Part shown: positions 22,729-35,079 of the stretch, in pieces
Layout of the letters: each line of letters starts with the position of its first letter
How positions within the stretch are numbered: the stretch's first letter is position 1
Source of the DNA: Gyromitra esculenta
Lineage: Eukaryota; Ascomycota; Pezizomycetes; Pezizales; Discinaceae
Direction: 5' to 3'
NCBI GenBank assembly: GCA_038503075.1
Contig: JBCAML010000009.1
Coordinates: 1,488,001-1,552,000, forward strand
Length of the DNA stretch: 64,000 bases
Position numbers and translations under genes: made by a program
The notes under the pieces: generated by a model
Told to the model about the DNA's origin: nothing
Databases searched by the model: none
The model's input: only the letters and a program-made list of their open reading frames with translations

Positions 22729-25518
22729 ATGGGCGATTACTACCGCGGAGGTGGTGAAGGTCGTGGTGGAGGTGAACGACGGGGCGGTAGACGCCCTCCT
22801 AAGAGATCGTACAGAGGTGTGTTTTCCCAAGGAATTCAAGAGAGGGGATATGATGAATACTAACTACACTGTGAAGACGACGATGATCAGGGCGAGTACC
22901 GGCGCCCACAGCGTTACGAACGTGAAGATCTGTTCTCGAAGCTGCGCAGGGAGCTCACGACCATTGCCGAATCAGTATGTTTCCTCCCCCTCCCTCCCTC
23001 CCCCAAATTGACGTGATTCTGATCCCGACTCGATGGAACCAGCCCTTAGCTCGCATTTCAGATGTCGTCAAAAACATTGCGACTACGTTCACAGCGAATT
23101 TTGATAACGAGGACATCAGGAATGGATTCACCAGTACTCTTCTCGCACTGTAGGTCTCCTAAACGAGGGGGGAGGATAGAGAATTACGAAGGTTCTAACG
23201 CGTAATAGGGTTATCGAGCAGCCGTTTAAAGTCCCCTTCACCGCCGCGGTGGCCCTCGTCGCGAATTCCCAGAATCCTGAGGCTGGAAAGCTCATCGTCA
23301 AGGAAGCCGCCAAGGCCGTTCAGCAGTGTCTCGATGAGGGGATGTTCACGAGGGTAAAACTTCTACTACGGTTCTTAGGATGCATGCAGGGCATGTTGGA
23401 GGGATTGGGGGTGTACCCATTATTGAACGGCATCGTCGATAAAGCTACTGCTGTGCTGGCGGAGGGAGAGGTTGGGCTGTCACTCGAGCTCACGAAAGCC
23501 GCCTTGATGGCTGTTCCTTACGTCTTGGCTTCTCCAAAGAATGATACCGAAGAAGCTACTAAGCTAATGGCAAAGACAGAGCCTCTCAGCTTGGTCAAGC
23601 ACAAGATGCAGTCATTACTCAACCCATTTACTGGGAATGCGGCACCATACGATGATCGGGCAAAGGGAACTCATGTAGGTGTTTTTCCTGAAGATATCAA
23701 CGATTATAAAGACTAACAGCTTGATAGATGGTCCGCATACTTCAATTGAACTTAGAGTTCTTCCTTAAGGGGGAGGTAAGTGGTGAGCATTGCAGTTTGG
23801 GCTGTCTACCTCGGCCGTGGGAAACATTCGAAGAGGCTCTTCAGGAGGCCACAAAACACGAACTTCCAGAAATCACCGTACCTGATGACTTTCCTATCGA
23901 TAAGAGTGCTTTATTGCCGGACGTATATCTCTCCGTATTTGCTGATCCAAAGGTGGAGGTAAGAAACGCCACAGCCCCTACATAAGCGTAGTAACGTTTC
24001 TAATTTCCCACTAGACTGTTCCTTACCCTATGGATCTTGCATCAACCCTCTTCCGCGATAGCATCGTCGACACAATCAACATCCTCGACTGCAACCGTCT
24101 CTCTGTCTCTCGATTTCTCATCGAAATCGATTGCTTCTTCTCTCCCAAAGCCTTCATCAAGCGTGCCACACCCTTCGATCGAGTCAATGAGACCGCAGGC
24201 AAAGACGGCTCTACCTGGAAACCCGAAGATGTAGCTGTCGACGCCATCTTCAGCCAGCTGTTCAAGCTCCCCACTCCAAGTCATAAGCTAGTGTACTACC
24301 ACGCTATCCTGACAGAGCTGTGCAAACTTGCGCCAGCAGCTGTTGCTCCGTCACTAGGAAGAGCTATCCGGTTCATGCACAGAAATCTTGAGTCGATGGA
24401 CACGGAGTTGATCTACCGGTTTATCGACTGGTTCTCGCACCACTTGAGTAACTTCGGATTTACTTGGAAATGGGCGGAATGGAACGAGAACCTCACACTA
24501 CCGGATGTTCATCCGAAGAAGGCGTTTATCCTCGGCGCGCTGGAGAAGGAAATTCGACTATCGTTCGCGACGAGGATCAAGGGAATTATCCCAGACCCAT
24601 ACAAGGAGCTCATCTCAGAAGCCAAAGAGAAGGAACAACCAAACTTCAAATATGACAACGACGGTAAATATATAATACCCCAACCCACATACCCCACTTA
24701 ACAATCCTAACAATCCTATAGATGAGCCCTTCGCGGCTGAAGCCAAAGAAGTAATGCATGCCGTTGCAGACCGCAAAGAAACCGACGAAGTCGAAGAAAT
24801 CCTAACCCGCATCCGCACCGCGGCCGCCGAAGCCGGCCTTCCCGACCCCCACTTCGCCGCCCGCGACGCGTACGTCACAGCCATCTGCCATGTCGGCGCC
24901 AAATCGCTCTCCCACGTCCTCTCCTGCATCGAGCGCTGCAAAGAGAAGCTCGTCGCCATCGGTCTCGAGTCACCCGACGCCCGCCGCCAAATCGTTGGTT
25001 CGGTACTATCCTATTGGGAGGACCAACCCGGCATCGGCGCTAACGTTGTCGACAAGCTACTCAACTATTCCATCGTCACTCCGCTCTCAGTCGTTGAGTG
25101 GGTCCTCCACGATGCAGGGAATAACGCATTATCGCATACGCACGCTTGGGAAATGGTGTCTACCACTATCAATAAGGTCAATAACCGCGTTCGACAGATT
25201 GCGGCTGCGCGGCCGGCGATGCTAGGCAGTGGAAGCGGGTTCACGGAGGAACAGCTCGCGGTGTATGATGAAACGTTGAGGAACGCCGAGGTGGAGCAAG
25301 GGATGATCTTGAAAGTTGTTACAGAGGCATTGACAGCGATGACGGAGAGTAGTGATGAGATGAATGGTGGGATCGATGTTGAGAGCAAAGCGTGGATGCA
25401 GTGGTGGGCGAAAGGATGGCTGAGGGCGTTCAGTCGGAAGTTTGGAGTGGCCGAGGGAGAGACTATACCGGACGTGAAGGTTGAGGTCAAGGACGAGGAG
25501 AGTATGGATACGTTGTGA
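22729..25518 (+). CDS. cbc1: Nuclear cap-binding complex large subunit (CBP80/Cbc1)
   Basis: CBP80 with CBP20 binds the m7G cap of nascent RNA and links capping to splicing and export. The N-terminus MGDYYRGGGEGRGGGERRGG is an Arg/Gly-rich basic tail with a nuclear-localisation-like RRPPKR. The first intron contains a perfect TACTAAC branch site and ends at 22876/22877. MIF4G-type helical repeats follow, including FKVPFTAAVALVANSQNP, SLELTKAALMAVPYVLASP and VKLLLRFLGCM. The middle segment LAPAAVAPSLGRAIRFMHRN and the C-terminal SYWEDQPGIGANVVDKLLNY are characteristic of the family. There are about six introns (for example near 22980-23040, 23150-23208, 23672-23726, 23958-24014 and 24664-24720). 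The C-terminus is acidic. An in-frame stretch (~23776-23830) could be read through or spliced, so the exon structure there is not settled. Confidence 0.92.
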
Positions 25519-26045
25519 ATATACGGGATCTTTTTTGAGAAGAGGAAAGGTTTTGTAGGATAGCGGTTGGATGGATTGGTGATGACGATTTTGCTGGCAG
25601 AGGAGAGGAGAGGAGCAGCTTGTAATATTTCCTATGTCTTTCCTATGTCGAGGAACGAATCATGGGGAAATTTGGGGGATAAAAAATAGGGACGATTTGC
25701 TTTGTTGGGCGAGTAGCTTGTTCTAATTTTTTTGCTTTTGTTTTTCATTATTACTCTTATTCGATTCGATGTAAAAGTAGAGAAACCAACTTGTTTGTGG
25801 CACCACCAGTCGTCCGTCAGTTGTAGAGACTCGCCGGTGAATGAGCTGGTGCGAGTGATAGATCGTGTGACCAAACCAATTGATTCGGTGGACCTTCGCC
25901 TTCCCTTACAATACCGACCACGTAGATTGACACGAAGCCTGTCAAACAATCGTTTGTTTATATATAAACGTAAGTCATAATCATTCTATATGCTATGCGA
26001 GTCTGCCATGAAATTACAGTGATATAATGGTACAAAACCCCTTCC
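25519..26045. other. Convergent 3' region CBC1/MMM1
   Basis: This region is AT-rich and non-coding, and probably holds both 3' untranslated regions. No further feature is seen. Confidence 0.5.
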
Positions 26046-27142
26046 CTAAATATCTACCCCCGTTGCCCTCCGTCTAACTCCCTCGCCGCCGTTACTTCCC
26101 TCTTCTGGTTCTCCTGATCTACCTTGCTCTCTTGTCGTCCTTTTTCGTGGCCATAGAGACGGTAGCACAATCTGTTGAAACTTCGGCTCAACGCAGCGTT
26201 CATCGATCCAGCTATGCAGCCTGCTTTCAACCAGTTGTGCAATCTTCGGCACGTCCTGTAGTCTCGATCGAGAACCGACAAGGCTCCGTACCGAGATCTC
26301 AAGCCTGTAATCATCCAGGAAACTAAACGCTAATGTAGTGCTACCCGTGGCATTTTCGGGAGAAGGGATGAAGGATATAGAGAGCGTCCCAGAGAACCGG
26401 ACGATGGATACTGCAAGTGCTACTGGAAGGACAGCAACCATGGGCTTGGGCCAGTTAAGGAGGAGCTTAGTCTCAACTCCGAGGGTGATCACATCATTGA
26501 GGTCAACGTCCATTTTGGCAATCAACTTCCCGGGCTCCTCCTCGGAAGGGGTGATGCGACAATTAGAGAAAATAGGAAAGTCCTCGCCGAGAGAGACCTC
26601 TGTGACACTGATCGAGTCGAGGAAATCTGGCTTTTGTGGACCGTTCAAGATCGTATTGAGAGACTTTAGTATTGCATCATCCGTGCGGGCATCTTCACGG
26701 AATTGAGCAAGAGTTTGGGCGATAAGCACATTGAACCAGTCCAGTGATTCTGGTTGGTGGGAATGGACATTGTAATATGTCTTTGAGAGGATTGTTGCGG
26801 TTGTTTGTGGTGGTGGGTTCCGAAGGACCGAGGAACGTTTTTTACGAAGATTTGAAGAACGGCGAGACCTTTTGGGGGAGTAGGAAGAAGCATATGTGGA
26901 ATGTGAGGGTGTATCAGGGGTTTCACCAAATATGAAGAATTTAATGAAGCAGCCGAGAATGAGGATAACAGAGAGCTGCCCCAGGAGGAGTCCCTGAGTA
27001 AAAGACCAACTGGCAGGGGGTGTTAGCTGGGGTCATGGATAAGGTTTGTGCGGGGAAGACAGGGTGGCTACTTTGAGCATTGTTTGGTCGTAATAGCAAG
27101 ATATTCCTTGAGCGGGATTTGTATCTGACCTTCTCGAATCAT
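26046..27142 (-). CDS. mmm1: Maintenance of mitochondrial morphology protein Mmm1 (ERMES)
   Basis: Mmm1 is the ER-anchored subunit of the ERMES tether, which transfers phospholipids between ER and mitochondria with Mdm10, Mdm12 and Mdm34. A short first exon (from ATG 27142, [14 protein letters not shown]) splices through an intron with a GCTAAC branch site to [19 protein letters not shown], the single membrane segment of the family. A Ser/Arg-rich linker follows, then the SMP lipid-transfer domain, which begins [20 protein letters not shown]. Later family blocks are [33 protein letters not shown] and [25 protein letters not shown]. The protein ends in a basic Arg/Glu-rich tail. Total length is about 330 residues, somewhat short of many filamentous-fungal orthologs, mainly in the luminal N-terminus. 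The start is inferred from the splice join; everything after the membrane segment is secure. Confidence 0.94.
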
Positions 27143-27694
27143 AGTTAGCAGGGGGCTACGAATAGTGGAAGGGGAATTGGAAAATCCAAACCCATACCTT
27201 GAGACATATCTCTAACCAGACAGACTGAGGGAGAAAGTGGTAGTTGGTGATGGCTCGAGGTTTCCATCTGACGTCGTTGGCTGGGTGAGGTGGTCACTGG
27301 CTGGCTGGCCTCGTCCCGCAGAGCCCCAAACGGCCCGATAACGCTTGGCGAAACATCACGAGTAAGAACCCCAGCCTCAGTCACCACATAATAAATGCGC
27401 TATCATCACGAGATTCTGGAAGCCAAGCCTTTGTTTTTCCCTCCTCTCGGACCTTTTTGCTTTAGCGATCATCATCATCACCATCACGACACAACCACAA
27501 GACCAAGGAATTTCGATATACGCGATAGCATCCCTTACCTCGCCTCTTGGTCTGCCCCTCCTGCCCCTCCCCCTCCCCCACAATCACAAACCCCGCCTTA
27601 TTCAATTCTCTCTACCCAGAGGGGTTGCTTCACCTGCTTTTCTGCTCAGCTGACAATGGATAGACAGCGTCTCAATCGACTGATTCCACACATC
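27143..27694. promoter_or_regulatory. Bidirectional promoter region MMM1/TOM7
   Basis: About 550 bp lie between the start codons of two divergent genes for mitochondrial-surface proteins. The region contains a CAT-rich stretch at about 27469-27490 and a C/T-rich block at 27540-27600 in the TOM7 leader. An in-frame upstream ATG at 27656 would add 13 residues to Tom7. Confidence 0.6.
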
Positions 27695-28215
27695 ATGCAG
27701 CTCTCTGAAGAATCTAAGGTACATACCTCACGAGACGAGCGCCTCCAGCATCTCTGCATTGCACTCCTGTCCATCCGTCTCATGGCAATTCTCTCCGCTC
27801 CCCCGCTGATAGTGTGAATCAAACAGGAGCGTATCTCCAAAGTCCTCGAAATCTCCCGTGTGGCCATCCATTAGTTAGTTCCTCTACTCTAGCAACTTTC
27901 AACCTTTCTCTAGTGATATAGGACGAATAATAGCGGATACATGCTTACCCTGTCGGTAACAGTGGCTATCTCCCACTCGTCCTTTACATCGGTATTTCTA
28001 CCGTCCAATCCTTCGACCATTGCACATCTGCAGAATGTTCCGATTTCGTCGAGGAGTAATCAAATGCAACCGGCTGCTAACTTCAAACACAGGATATACA
28101 TGCAGCACCCCGAGGCCTTCGCTGATCCGGTAGGGATTACTCTATCTCGCACACTGAGGCAATGGGAGTTGTAACTAACGGACAGTTGCATAGCTTGATA
28201 TCACCATTGGCGTAG
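27695..28215 (+). CDS. tom7: Tom7, small subunit of the mitochondrial TOM translocase
   Basis: Tom7 is a tail-anchored subunit that modulates TOM assembly and the partitioning of Mdm10. Five exons, 27695-27718, 27827-27873, 27963-27991, 28093-28129 and 28194-28215 (24, 47, 29, 37 and 22 nt), join to 159 nt, encoding 52 residues. The product reads LSEESKERISKVLEISRVAI, then HYGYLPLVLYIGYT, and ends STPRPSLIRLISPLA, which matches fungal Tom7 end to end. Each intron has GT..AG, and the third and fourth carry CTAAC branch sites (gctgctaac, aactaacgg). I start at MQLSEESK as in other fungi; the ATG at 27656 in the same frame is an alternative. The gene is invisible to simple ORF calling because no exon exceeds 47 nt. 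Confidence 0.92.
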
Positions 28216-28779
28216 AGACGGAAGTTCGATGTGCGAAGCCGGAGTTACGTGCTGAAGTCCAAATGGATGGTTGGTGAATAAGGATAGGCGTTATTGCACG
28301 ACTACGACGACAATAATGCCTTTACTTTTTCTGCATTTCTGCTTCATTGTAAAAATTTATGCCTTTTTTTCTCGCCGCGACAAAAGCAAGTATTGCATGC
28401 CTGGAAAAAAAATAAAACATTCATCTCCCTTCCATCAGTTGCTTTTTTCTCACCTTTTTTCCCATGGTGTTCATTGGTAAGGCTTGATGCCGTTCTTTAG
28501 GCAGTGATGTCATTCAGCGGCTCATATGCTAGAACACATCATTCTAATAAAAAAAAATTCTTCCGAAAAACCCCTCCACCCCGCAATCCCTTCTCATCAC
28601 ACCTTAATCCAACATCTTCTCCCCTTGGGAAACTCTCCCCCGATCGCATTATCTTCGAGCTCTCACAGGACCGTACACATTCGCTGCGTGCATTCGCCAC
28701 GTGCCCCACCAAGTGACCCAGCAAGAGAGAGTGGGAGAGAAACAAGACGGGACACGCAGCACCTCACAGCAAATCCTTC
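28216..28779. other. Intergenic, carrier gene promoter
   Basis: This tandem spacer separates TOM7 from the carrier gene. It has A-runs near 28550 and a C-rich leader-like stretch at 28560-28660. No gene is seen. Confidence 0.5.
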
Positions 28780-30522
28780 ATGAGCAGCGCACCCCAGAAT
28801 GGGATCCCCCCCGTTCTGGTGGAAACCATTTCTGGCCTGACTGCAGGTCTGTTGTCGACGCTTGTTGCGCATCCTCTGGATCTCATCAAGGTCCGGCTGC
28901 AAGGTTCCTATCCAATTCCTCATTGAAACCCCCCACTCCGGCCAACTGCGAGGCGAGCGAACAGGCAGCTGAGATGGTGAAAATTTTATTTCGAGGACAA
29001 CAGTGAATAGAGATTACAAGACCCCGCGGCTCGGAGCTTCGTGGAGGATTGCCCGTGATGTGGCCACGAATGAGGGGCGCGGAGCGCTGTATAGGGGTCT
29101 AGCACCGAACCTGGTGGGGAACATGGCGAGCTGGAGTTTGTATTTCATGCTGTACGTGCTCTTTTCCCCCTAAAGTTTTTCTTTCCTCCCCCTTCCCATT
29201 ACGAATTCCCAAAATATCATTCCTAATATTAGTATTTATACGTAATAAATATGTATAAGAAAAATTACCATACAATACCATCGTCATTTCAGGGAGAGAG
29301 AAAAAAAGCTTTGACGTTCAGTTTGAAATAATGACATTGTGACCCGCCTCATAGTTATGGCGAATTCAAGACCGCCATGGCCGGCTATCGCGGTCGAACG
29401 CGAGACGAGGGGCTCGATTCCGTCGACTATCTTCTGTCCTCGGGCTCCGCGGGGGTTCTCACAGCGGTGCTCTCCAACCCCCTCTGGGTCATCAAGACCC
29501 GCATGTTGAGTACGGGTCGGTCATCTCCGGGAGCATACACTTCCATGACCAACGGGCTTCGCACCATCATTACCACCGAGGGGGCTCGGGGCCTATTCCG
29601 GGGACTGGTCCCCGCTCTTTTCGGCGTTACGCATGGTGCGTTGCAGTTCATGTTCTACGAACGGCTGAAGATCTGGCGGAAACACGCTAAGGAGAACATT
29701 GACCCTGACCCCCATCCTAGGTCAACAATGGACGATGGAGGAGCTCCGACAGGAACGGGAACAGTTGTTGATAGTGGGGAGAGAAAAAAGGGACGCGCTC
29801 TGAGTAATATCGACTTTCTTACGCTTTCGGCTGCGTCGAAAATTATGGCTGGATCTATCACATATCCGTACCGCGTTGTGCAGACGCGGATGCAGACCTA
29901 TGATGCCGACGCCGTGTATAGCTCCGCTCGGGACGCCGTGGTCAAGATCTGGAGAAATGAGGGTGTTGTGGGATTTTACAAAGGGTGAGTCTGTTACACT
30001 CGAAAGAGTTGATTATTTCATTTCTATTCCGCTCTATGATCTGGTTCCCCCCCTCTCTTCCTATCATGATTCCCCGACGCCATGTTGTTGTTATCAATCT
30101 GCTCGTCTGCTTGGTCGGAAGCCTGTCCCTTCGGAAGCTACGCCGAAACGGATACCATAAATGGCCCGATACCTATCGCCAACCTTAATCATCTCCGCTG
30201 TTTCAAGAGCATCAAACCCAAAAGCAAAAAACCCGCGCAAGACCGATAGACAGGTCAGGGTCCATCCAACAAGCGGTGGAGACCCAAGCAGAAAAAGAAA
30301 AAAAAACCTAGACGAAACATGACTAGACAGGAGGAAAAACCAGGTCAAAGTGAAGTTTAAGACATTTTTCACTGACAATCAGTGACCCGGGAATTTTTCA
30401 ATTCCTTTCAACGGGTCTAGGAGCGCAAAACAAATAGATTAGCGCCAAACCTGGCACGGGTATTACCGTCCACTTGCATCACCTTCCTCGTGTACGAGAA
30501 TACCCGGTATTACCTCCAGTGA
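28780..30522 (+). CDS. flx1: Mitochondrial carrier, Flx1/SLC25A32 (FAD/folate) type
   Basis: The protein is a solute carrier of the inner mitochondrial membrane with three ~100-residue repeats. The repeat signatures read HPLDLIKVRLQ, NPLWVIKTRML and YPYRVVQTRMQ. The Trp-containing second signature and the YPYxVV third signature are typical of the FAD/folate subgroup (Flx1, SLC25A32), and the C-terminus LAPNLARVLPSTCITFLVYE agrees. Exons are 28780-28903, 29004-29151, 29355-29984 and 30438-30522, all joining in frame. A polar insertion of ~40 residues (Asp/Pro/Gly-rich, near 29695-29800) lies between repeats two and three. The last intron, 453 nt, is far longer than others in this window. Subfamily choice rests on signature residues; pyrimidine or NAD carriers of the same branch are the main alternatives. 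Confidence 0.88.
29985..30437 (+). other. Unusually long intron (453 nt) of the carrier gene
   Basis: The donor GTGAGT follows the codon fragment for FYKG, and the acceptor precedes LAPNLARV. Most introns in this window are 40-110 nt. The intron contains CT-rich and A-rich stretches but no recognisable gene. Confidence 0.75.
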
Positions 30523-31898
30523 GGGTTCGACGAGACGATTACGTGCGACACCACACCCACACCGAAAGTCAGGCAGACACAAACGAGAGACACAACAGAC
30601 GCACGTACGGGCGCGGAAACCTCGGCCAGGGCTGCGTCGCAGTTGCAGTTGCGTTCTTTTTTTTTTTTTTTGGAAGTGGAATTCCTGGGCGCTGGGCCGG
30701 ATGGGAACTGGGGAAGGAACCGAAAAAAGCGACATGGAAGTGACATGGATGAGTTTATGGCGACCGCAGACGTGTCACCATGCTTGCTTGCCTGCTTGCT
30801 GCTGGGATGCTGGAGATCTCCTGACTGGGGACGGCTGGGGGCTAGCTGCATTTGGGGGTTGCTGGGAAAGGGTTGGGGGCTAGATTATTCATCTCTCGTG
30901 TAAAATATCCTTGAATCTTGGGAAGCACATACGTTACATACATTATTCGGTTATGGCACCCTGGCCTTAGAGTTGAGACTCAGCAGGCATCTCCTTGGTT
31001 TATTATAGGTGGTGAAACGAGTCCTCTTACATATGCTCACTCACGCCTCCGAATTCGTGGAGACGAAGCAGCCTAACACACAGGCCAAAAAAAAATCAAA
31101 GCAAGGTGGTGCGGGTAAATCTGACTTTTGTCAACGTACTGATACTCAGGAGATACAGCACAGTAGTCAATCTATTTCAGGGATTCTTCAAGAACAAGGA
31201 AGGGGAGGGGAAGGGAAGCAGGAAAAAAAATAAAGGAGGATCCCCAAAATCATAATATTCCGATCCGATCCATTACGTTTTCCTTTTGTATGTGGAAATT
31301 TTGCTTCTCTTGAGTTCCTTTGGATTTCATGATCCACGGAATAGATGGATCGTCGCCTGTGCCTTGAACAAGATTTAGATTTCGAATCCCCCCGTCCACC
31401 AACAAGGGAAAGAAAAAAAAATAAAAACTACATACATAATTATAGAATAACATCCCACCACCACCACCGCGACGAACTCACTTTACAGCACAACATTTTT
31501 ACATTTTTTCTTTTTGGTATGCCCACCACGGGTATACATCTTTCAAATTCCACCGGAACAGTCGAGATAAGAATTTCATCAGGGACGGAAACACACTCAG
31601 GATCCTTTTTTTCTTTCTCTTTCTCTTTCAGTGACCAGTGAGTCTCTTCTCAGAGCCTCAAAACGTAACAGTAACTCCAAGGAACATATAGACGGTGAGT
31701 TATATTATGTGTCGTGTGTGGAGGAGGTCGGGTCGTGTCCTACACGCCCACCCGCGGGGTGGTCCTTGTTAGAATTTTATTTCTACAATCGCCATTTCCG
31801 CTCTCTCTCCTTATTCTGCTGTTACAGAAGTTTTTACTGATGGTTGCCCACGTGATGCATGCGGGAGTTGCACTTTTGCTTAAAGAGTTTTATGTGTA

Positions 31899-32034
31899 TA
31901 TGTGTGTGTATATATATATATATATTCTTCATTACAAAAAAAATAAAATAATCAAGATGGGAGCCGATGCAGAATCGAGTTCAAATGGAGATGTGTGTAC
32001 ACACACACGCACACGCACACATACATACATACAT
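31899..32034. repeat. Two microsatellites: TG/TA run and CA/CATA run
   Basis: A (TG)n(TA)n run at 31899-31925 and an ACAC/CATA run at 31999-32034 flank an A-rich stretch. Confidence 0.9.
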
Positions 32035-33087
32035 GAAATGTATATGTACCTCGAGAGGTGGAGTACATCAACGGAACACCCAAAACGGGGGAGTGTAAGG
32101 CTGGAGGGGGGGTGGCCTATCTGCATTTACTCAGGTACTTTTTTCCCCAGTACATACATTACATTACCAGCACCCGCATACTTGGGACAGGTAATGTATG
32201 TAGGGTATTGCAGTGACCCCGTGACCATTGACTCGGCCATTTCAGCTCGCCACTTTTTTTTCCTTCCAGTAGTATTACGTTTTATATGTAACTACACGCA
32301 TCAATGTGGTAAGGTACAGTTCCTAAAGAGATGTGAACTCGAACTTTTGGTAGGAAATGATGATATGGGAAAATGAGTAAATAGTAAGTAAACGCCCCCC
32401 CCGTCGCCGCCGCGGAACCCCCCCCCCAAAAAAAAAGAAATGCTGAACCCCGCCATTCGCGCCCCACGTGCAGTGCAGAACAAAATATAAGATCTCCGAA
32501 AAAAATAAAATAAGACGAGACAAAAAAAGAATACCAATGTACTAATGACCTCATCAAGAACCAGGGATAATAGAAGAGATAGAATAACGGCAGATGTAGA
32601 AATACAGAAATGTGATAGCGCGCGTGCGCGTGCGGCGAGCCTCTGCCCGCTCATGCTTCTCTACTGACTCCTCCCACATACACGGTACCCCCACGACCAA
32701 CCCAATCAGCGAACCCGAGGTGGATGTCGTGGGAAAACGTTTTCTATCCTTATCAGGAAAGGGAGACAGGGAAGATCGGCAACAGGGAAGGCGTCTGCTT
32801 CCCCGCTCACACACATCCTCGCCATCGACAACACCCATACCTCTCGAAGTCCAGCTATCGGGGAGAGAACAAGAAAAAATCAAGTCAAATCAAGTAAAAA
32901 TCAAGCTCGGCGGAAACCCCCTTCAACCGCTCATAGCAAGCGAGCTAGTACCCGAGTGCCGGCGCTCCGGAATTTTTCCCATTTGTAAAGGGAAAAGAAA
33001 AGAAAATTGTAAGGCAACGCCTCGAACATGCGTACCCACACGCGAAAAATAAGAAAATATAAAAAGCGGAGAATAAGAAATTTTTGG

Positions 33088-33146
33088 AAAAATAAAATAA
33101 AATAAAATAAAAATAAAAAATAGAAAATAAAAAATAAAAATAAAAG
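33088..33146. repeat. AAAAT/AAATA low-complexity repeat
   Basis: About 60 bp of imperfect AAAAT pentamers lie downstream of the Azf1-like gene. Confidence 0.9.
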
Positions 33147-33447
33147 CAGGATTCTGTAAACCATTGAACCATCGGCCAACGCCTTTTTTTCTTTTTTTGC
33201 CTAAAAAGATTTTACCCCGGATCTGAACCGAATAATGGGGCCCAAAAAGAAAAAAAAACAAAGAATAAGAAACCAAGGGGAAGTAAGGGGTAAAGATGAC
33301 TGTAGGAAAAAGGAAACACCAAACAATGTTGTGCAGCCAGATCCAATAAGAGATATGATCCAATCAAATATTACAGAGCGACGCCAATACAACCCCGGGA
33401 ATAAAGCAAAATAAATCAAACAATCGCTATAAAGATGAGATTAAACG

Positions 33448-35035
33448 CTACAGCTGAAACTTGCGATCCAAACTGTATTTTGCCATATCTGTATGCAATG
33501 CCATCGCGTCCTCGGGATACCCGCCCATAGGTACCATACCAACGTTCCCCCCAGGTCTCATAGGTGGCAATTGCTGTTGCTCGTACGGAGAATCCACAGA
33601 ACTTTCATCATCTTCATCCATATGGCTTCCAGCAAATTCGAACCCGCCATCGGGGTTCGAATTGCTCCCGCATGAACCGTTTGGCGATCCTAAACTGTGC
33701 ATATCGCTTCCCGCGCTTACTTGATGGTGACGTCCATTCTGGTGGTCGTTTCCACCAACTTCGCCATCGTTCAACCGAGCCTTTTTAGTGCCGGTGATTT
33801 TCCGATCCTTACCGCGACCCTTGATGCCGCGGTTCGAGTTCTTGTATAGTTCTGCAAAGTATTCGAAGAGCTCTCTATCGGCTTGGGACATCTCGTCTGG
33901 GTCGCGGCTGAGGGCGAATTTCTCCGTCAAGTTACGCAGGGTTACCGCGTGGAATTTGTTTTGATGGGACTGTTCGAAAAAACCGATCGAGTTAATAAAT
34001 ATGAAGGTTTCATCCCGGGGTAAAGAGATTGAGGAGTTTCGTGGTCTAAAGAAAGTCTAAATTAAAATGATCGGGGAGATGGGGAGTGGGCCTACCTTGA
34101 GGTTGCCCAGCTGGGTAAACTGTTTCTCACAGCTATCAAGCCGGCAAGTAAAAGGCTTTGCACCATCATGTACGATCTTGTGTGCACGAACATTGCCTCT
34201 CTGGGCGAATCGCTTGCCACAATAATCACAAGAATATGGTTTTTCGCCAGTGTGTCTACGTTCGTGTGTCTGAAGTGAAACGGAAATAAGTTTTATGCCG
34301 ATAAGAGAATACACAAGAGAAAAAACGGACCTTAAGGTTACCCAGTTGAGAAAAGCGCTGGCCACAACCAGGTTCACTGCAAGGCTAATAGAAACAAACG
34401 AATTAGCACTAGGATCGATACTAGAAAAAGAAGGAAGACTAACAAATGGTTTATCTCCAGTGTGCGCTCGAGAGTGGATATCAAGATGCGTTTTTTGGAA
34501 AAAGCTCTTGTTACAGCCTGGCACATCGCATTCGTATCTCTTCTTCGCCTTTTGCGAACCCTTCTTCTCTTCCTTGCCTGCCCTTTGGATCTCTTCTGTT
34601 TCTGCCAAGGGTTTGGTGACACCAAGCCCTGGACCTTGCATATTGCTACCTAGTTGATGGTTGGGATACCCATTCTGCTGATAAGGGTTGCCAAAGGGCG
34701 CCCTTTGTTGAAATCCGCTAGGATGTATGGGTGTCACTGGCGAGGTCTTAAGTTGCTGAAGATATCCTGGAGATGGCGAGTTTGGTTCCGATTTCAATGT
34801 CACTGGGTGCCTTGACTGGATAGCTTTCATCAAGGTGTCCACGTCAGTTTGGAAGTCCACATCATTATTCGGGTTTGCGACTTTGGTCGTTCCTGGGCTT
34901 CCGCGCGGTGGGGAAGACTGGGGGTAAGGGTAGCTCAAGGATCTTGCAGCTTGTTTCTGAGTCGGGACCGGGTTCTGCAAAGTGGGCCTAGTTAGGGTTG
35001 CCCTTCGCTGAAGCCTATTGTCCTGGGTAATCTGA

Positions 35036-35079
<44 letters not shown>

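Larger units (their letters stand above)
30523..33447. other. 2.9 kb convergent intergenic region with simple repeats
   Basis: This region lies between the 3' ends of the carrier gene and the Azf1-like gene. It holds TA, CA and A-rich AAAAT repeats and G/C homopolymer runs (32395-32430). Open frames are low-complexity Phe/Leu-rich products of the A/T runs. No gene or RNA is recognised. Confidence 0.5.

Noticed and set aside
28057..28059. Stop after FVEE as the end of TOM7
   Set aside because: Reading through the third intron gives a non-family tail; splicing restores GYT, STPRPSLIR and ISPLA.
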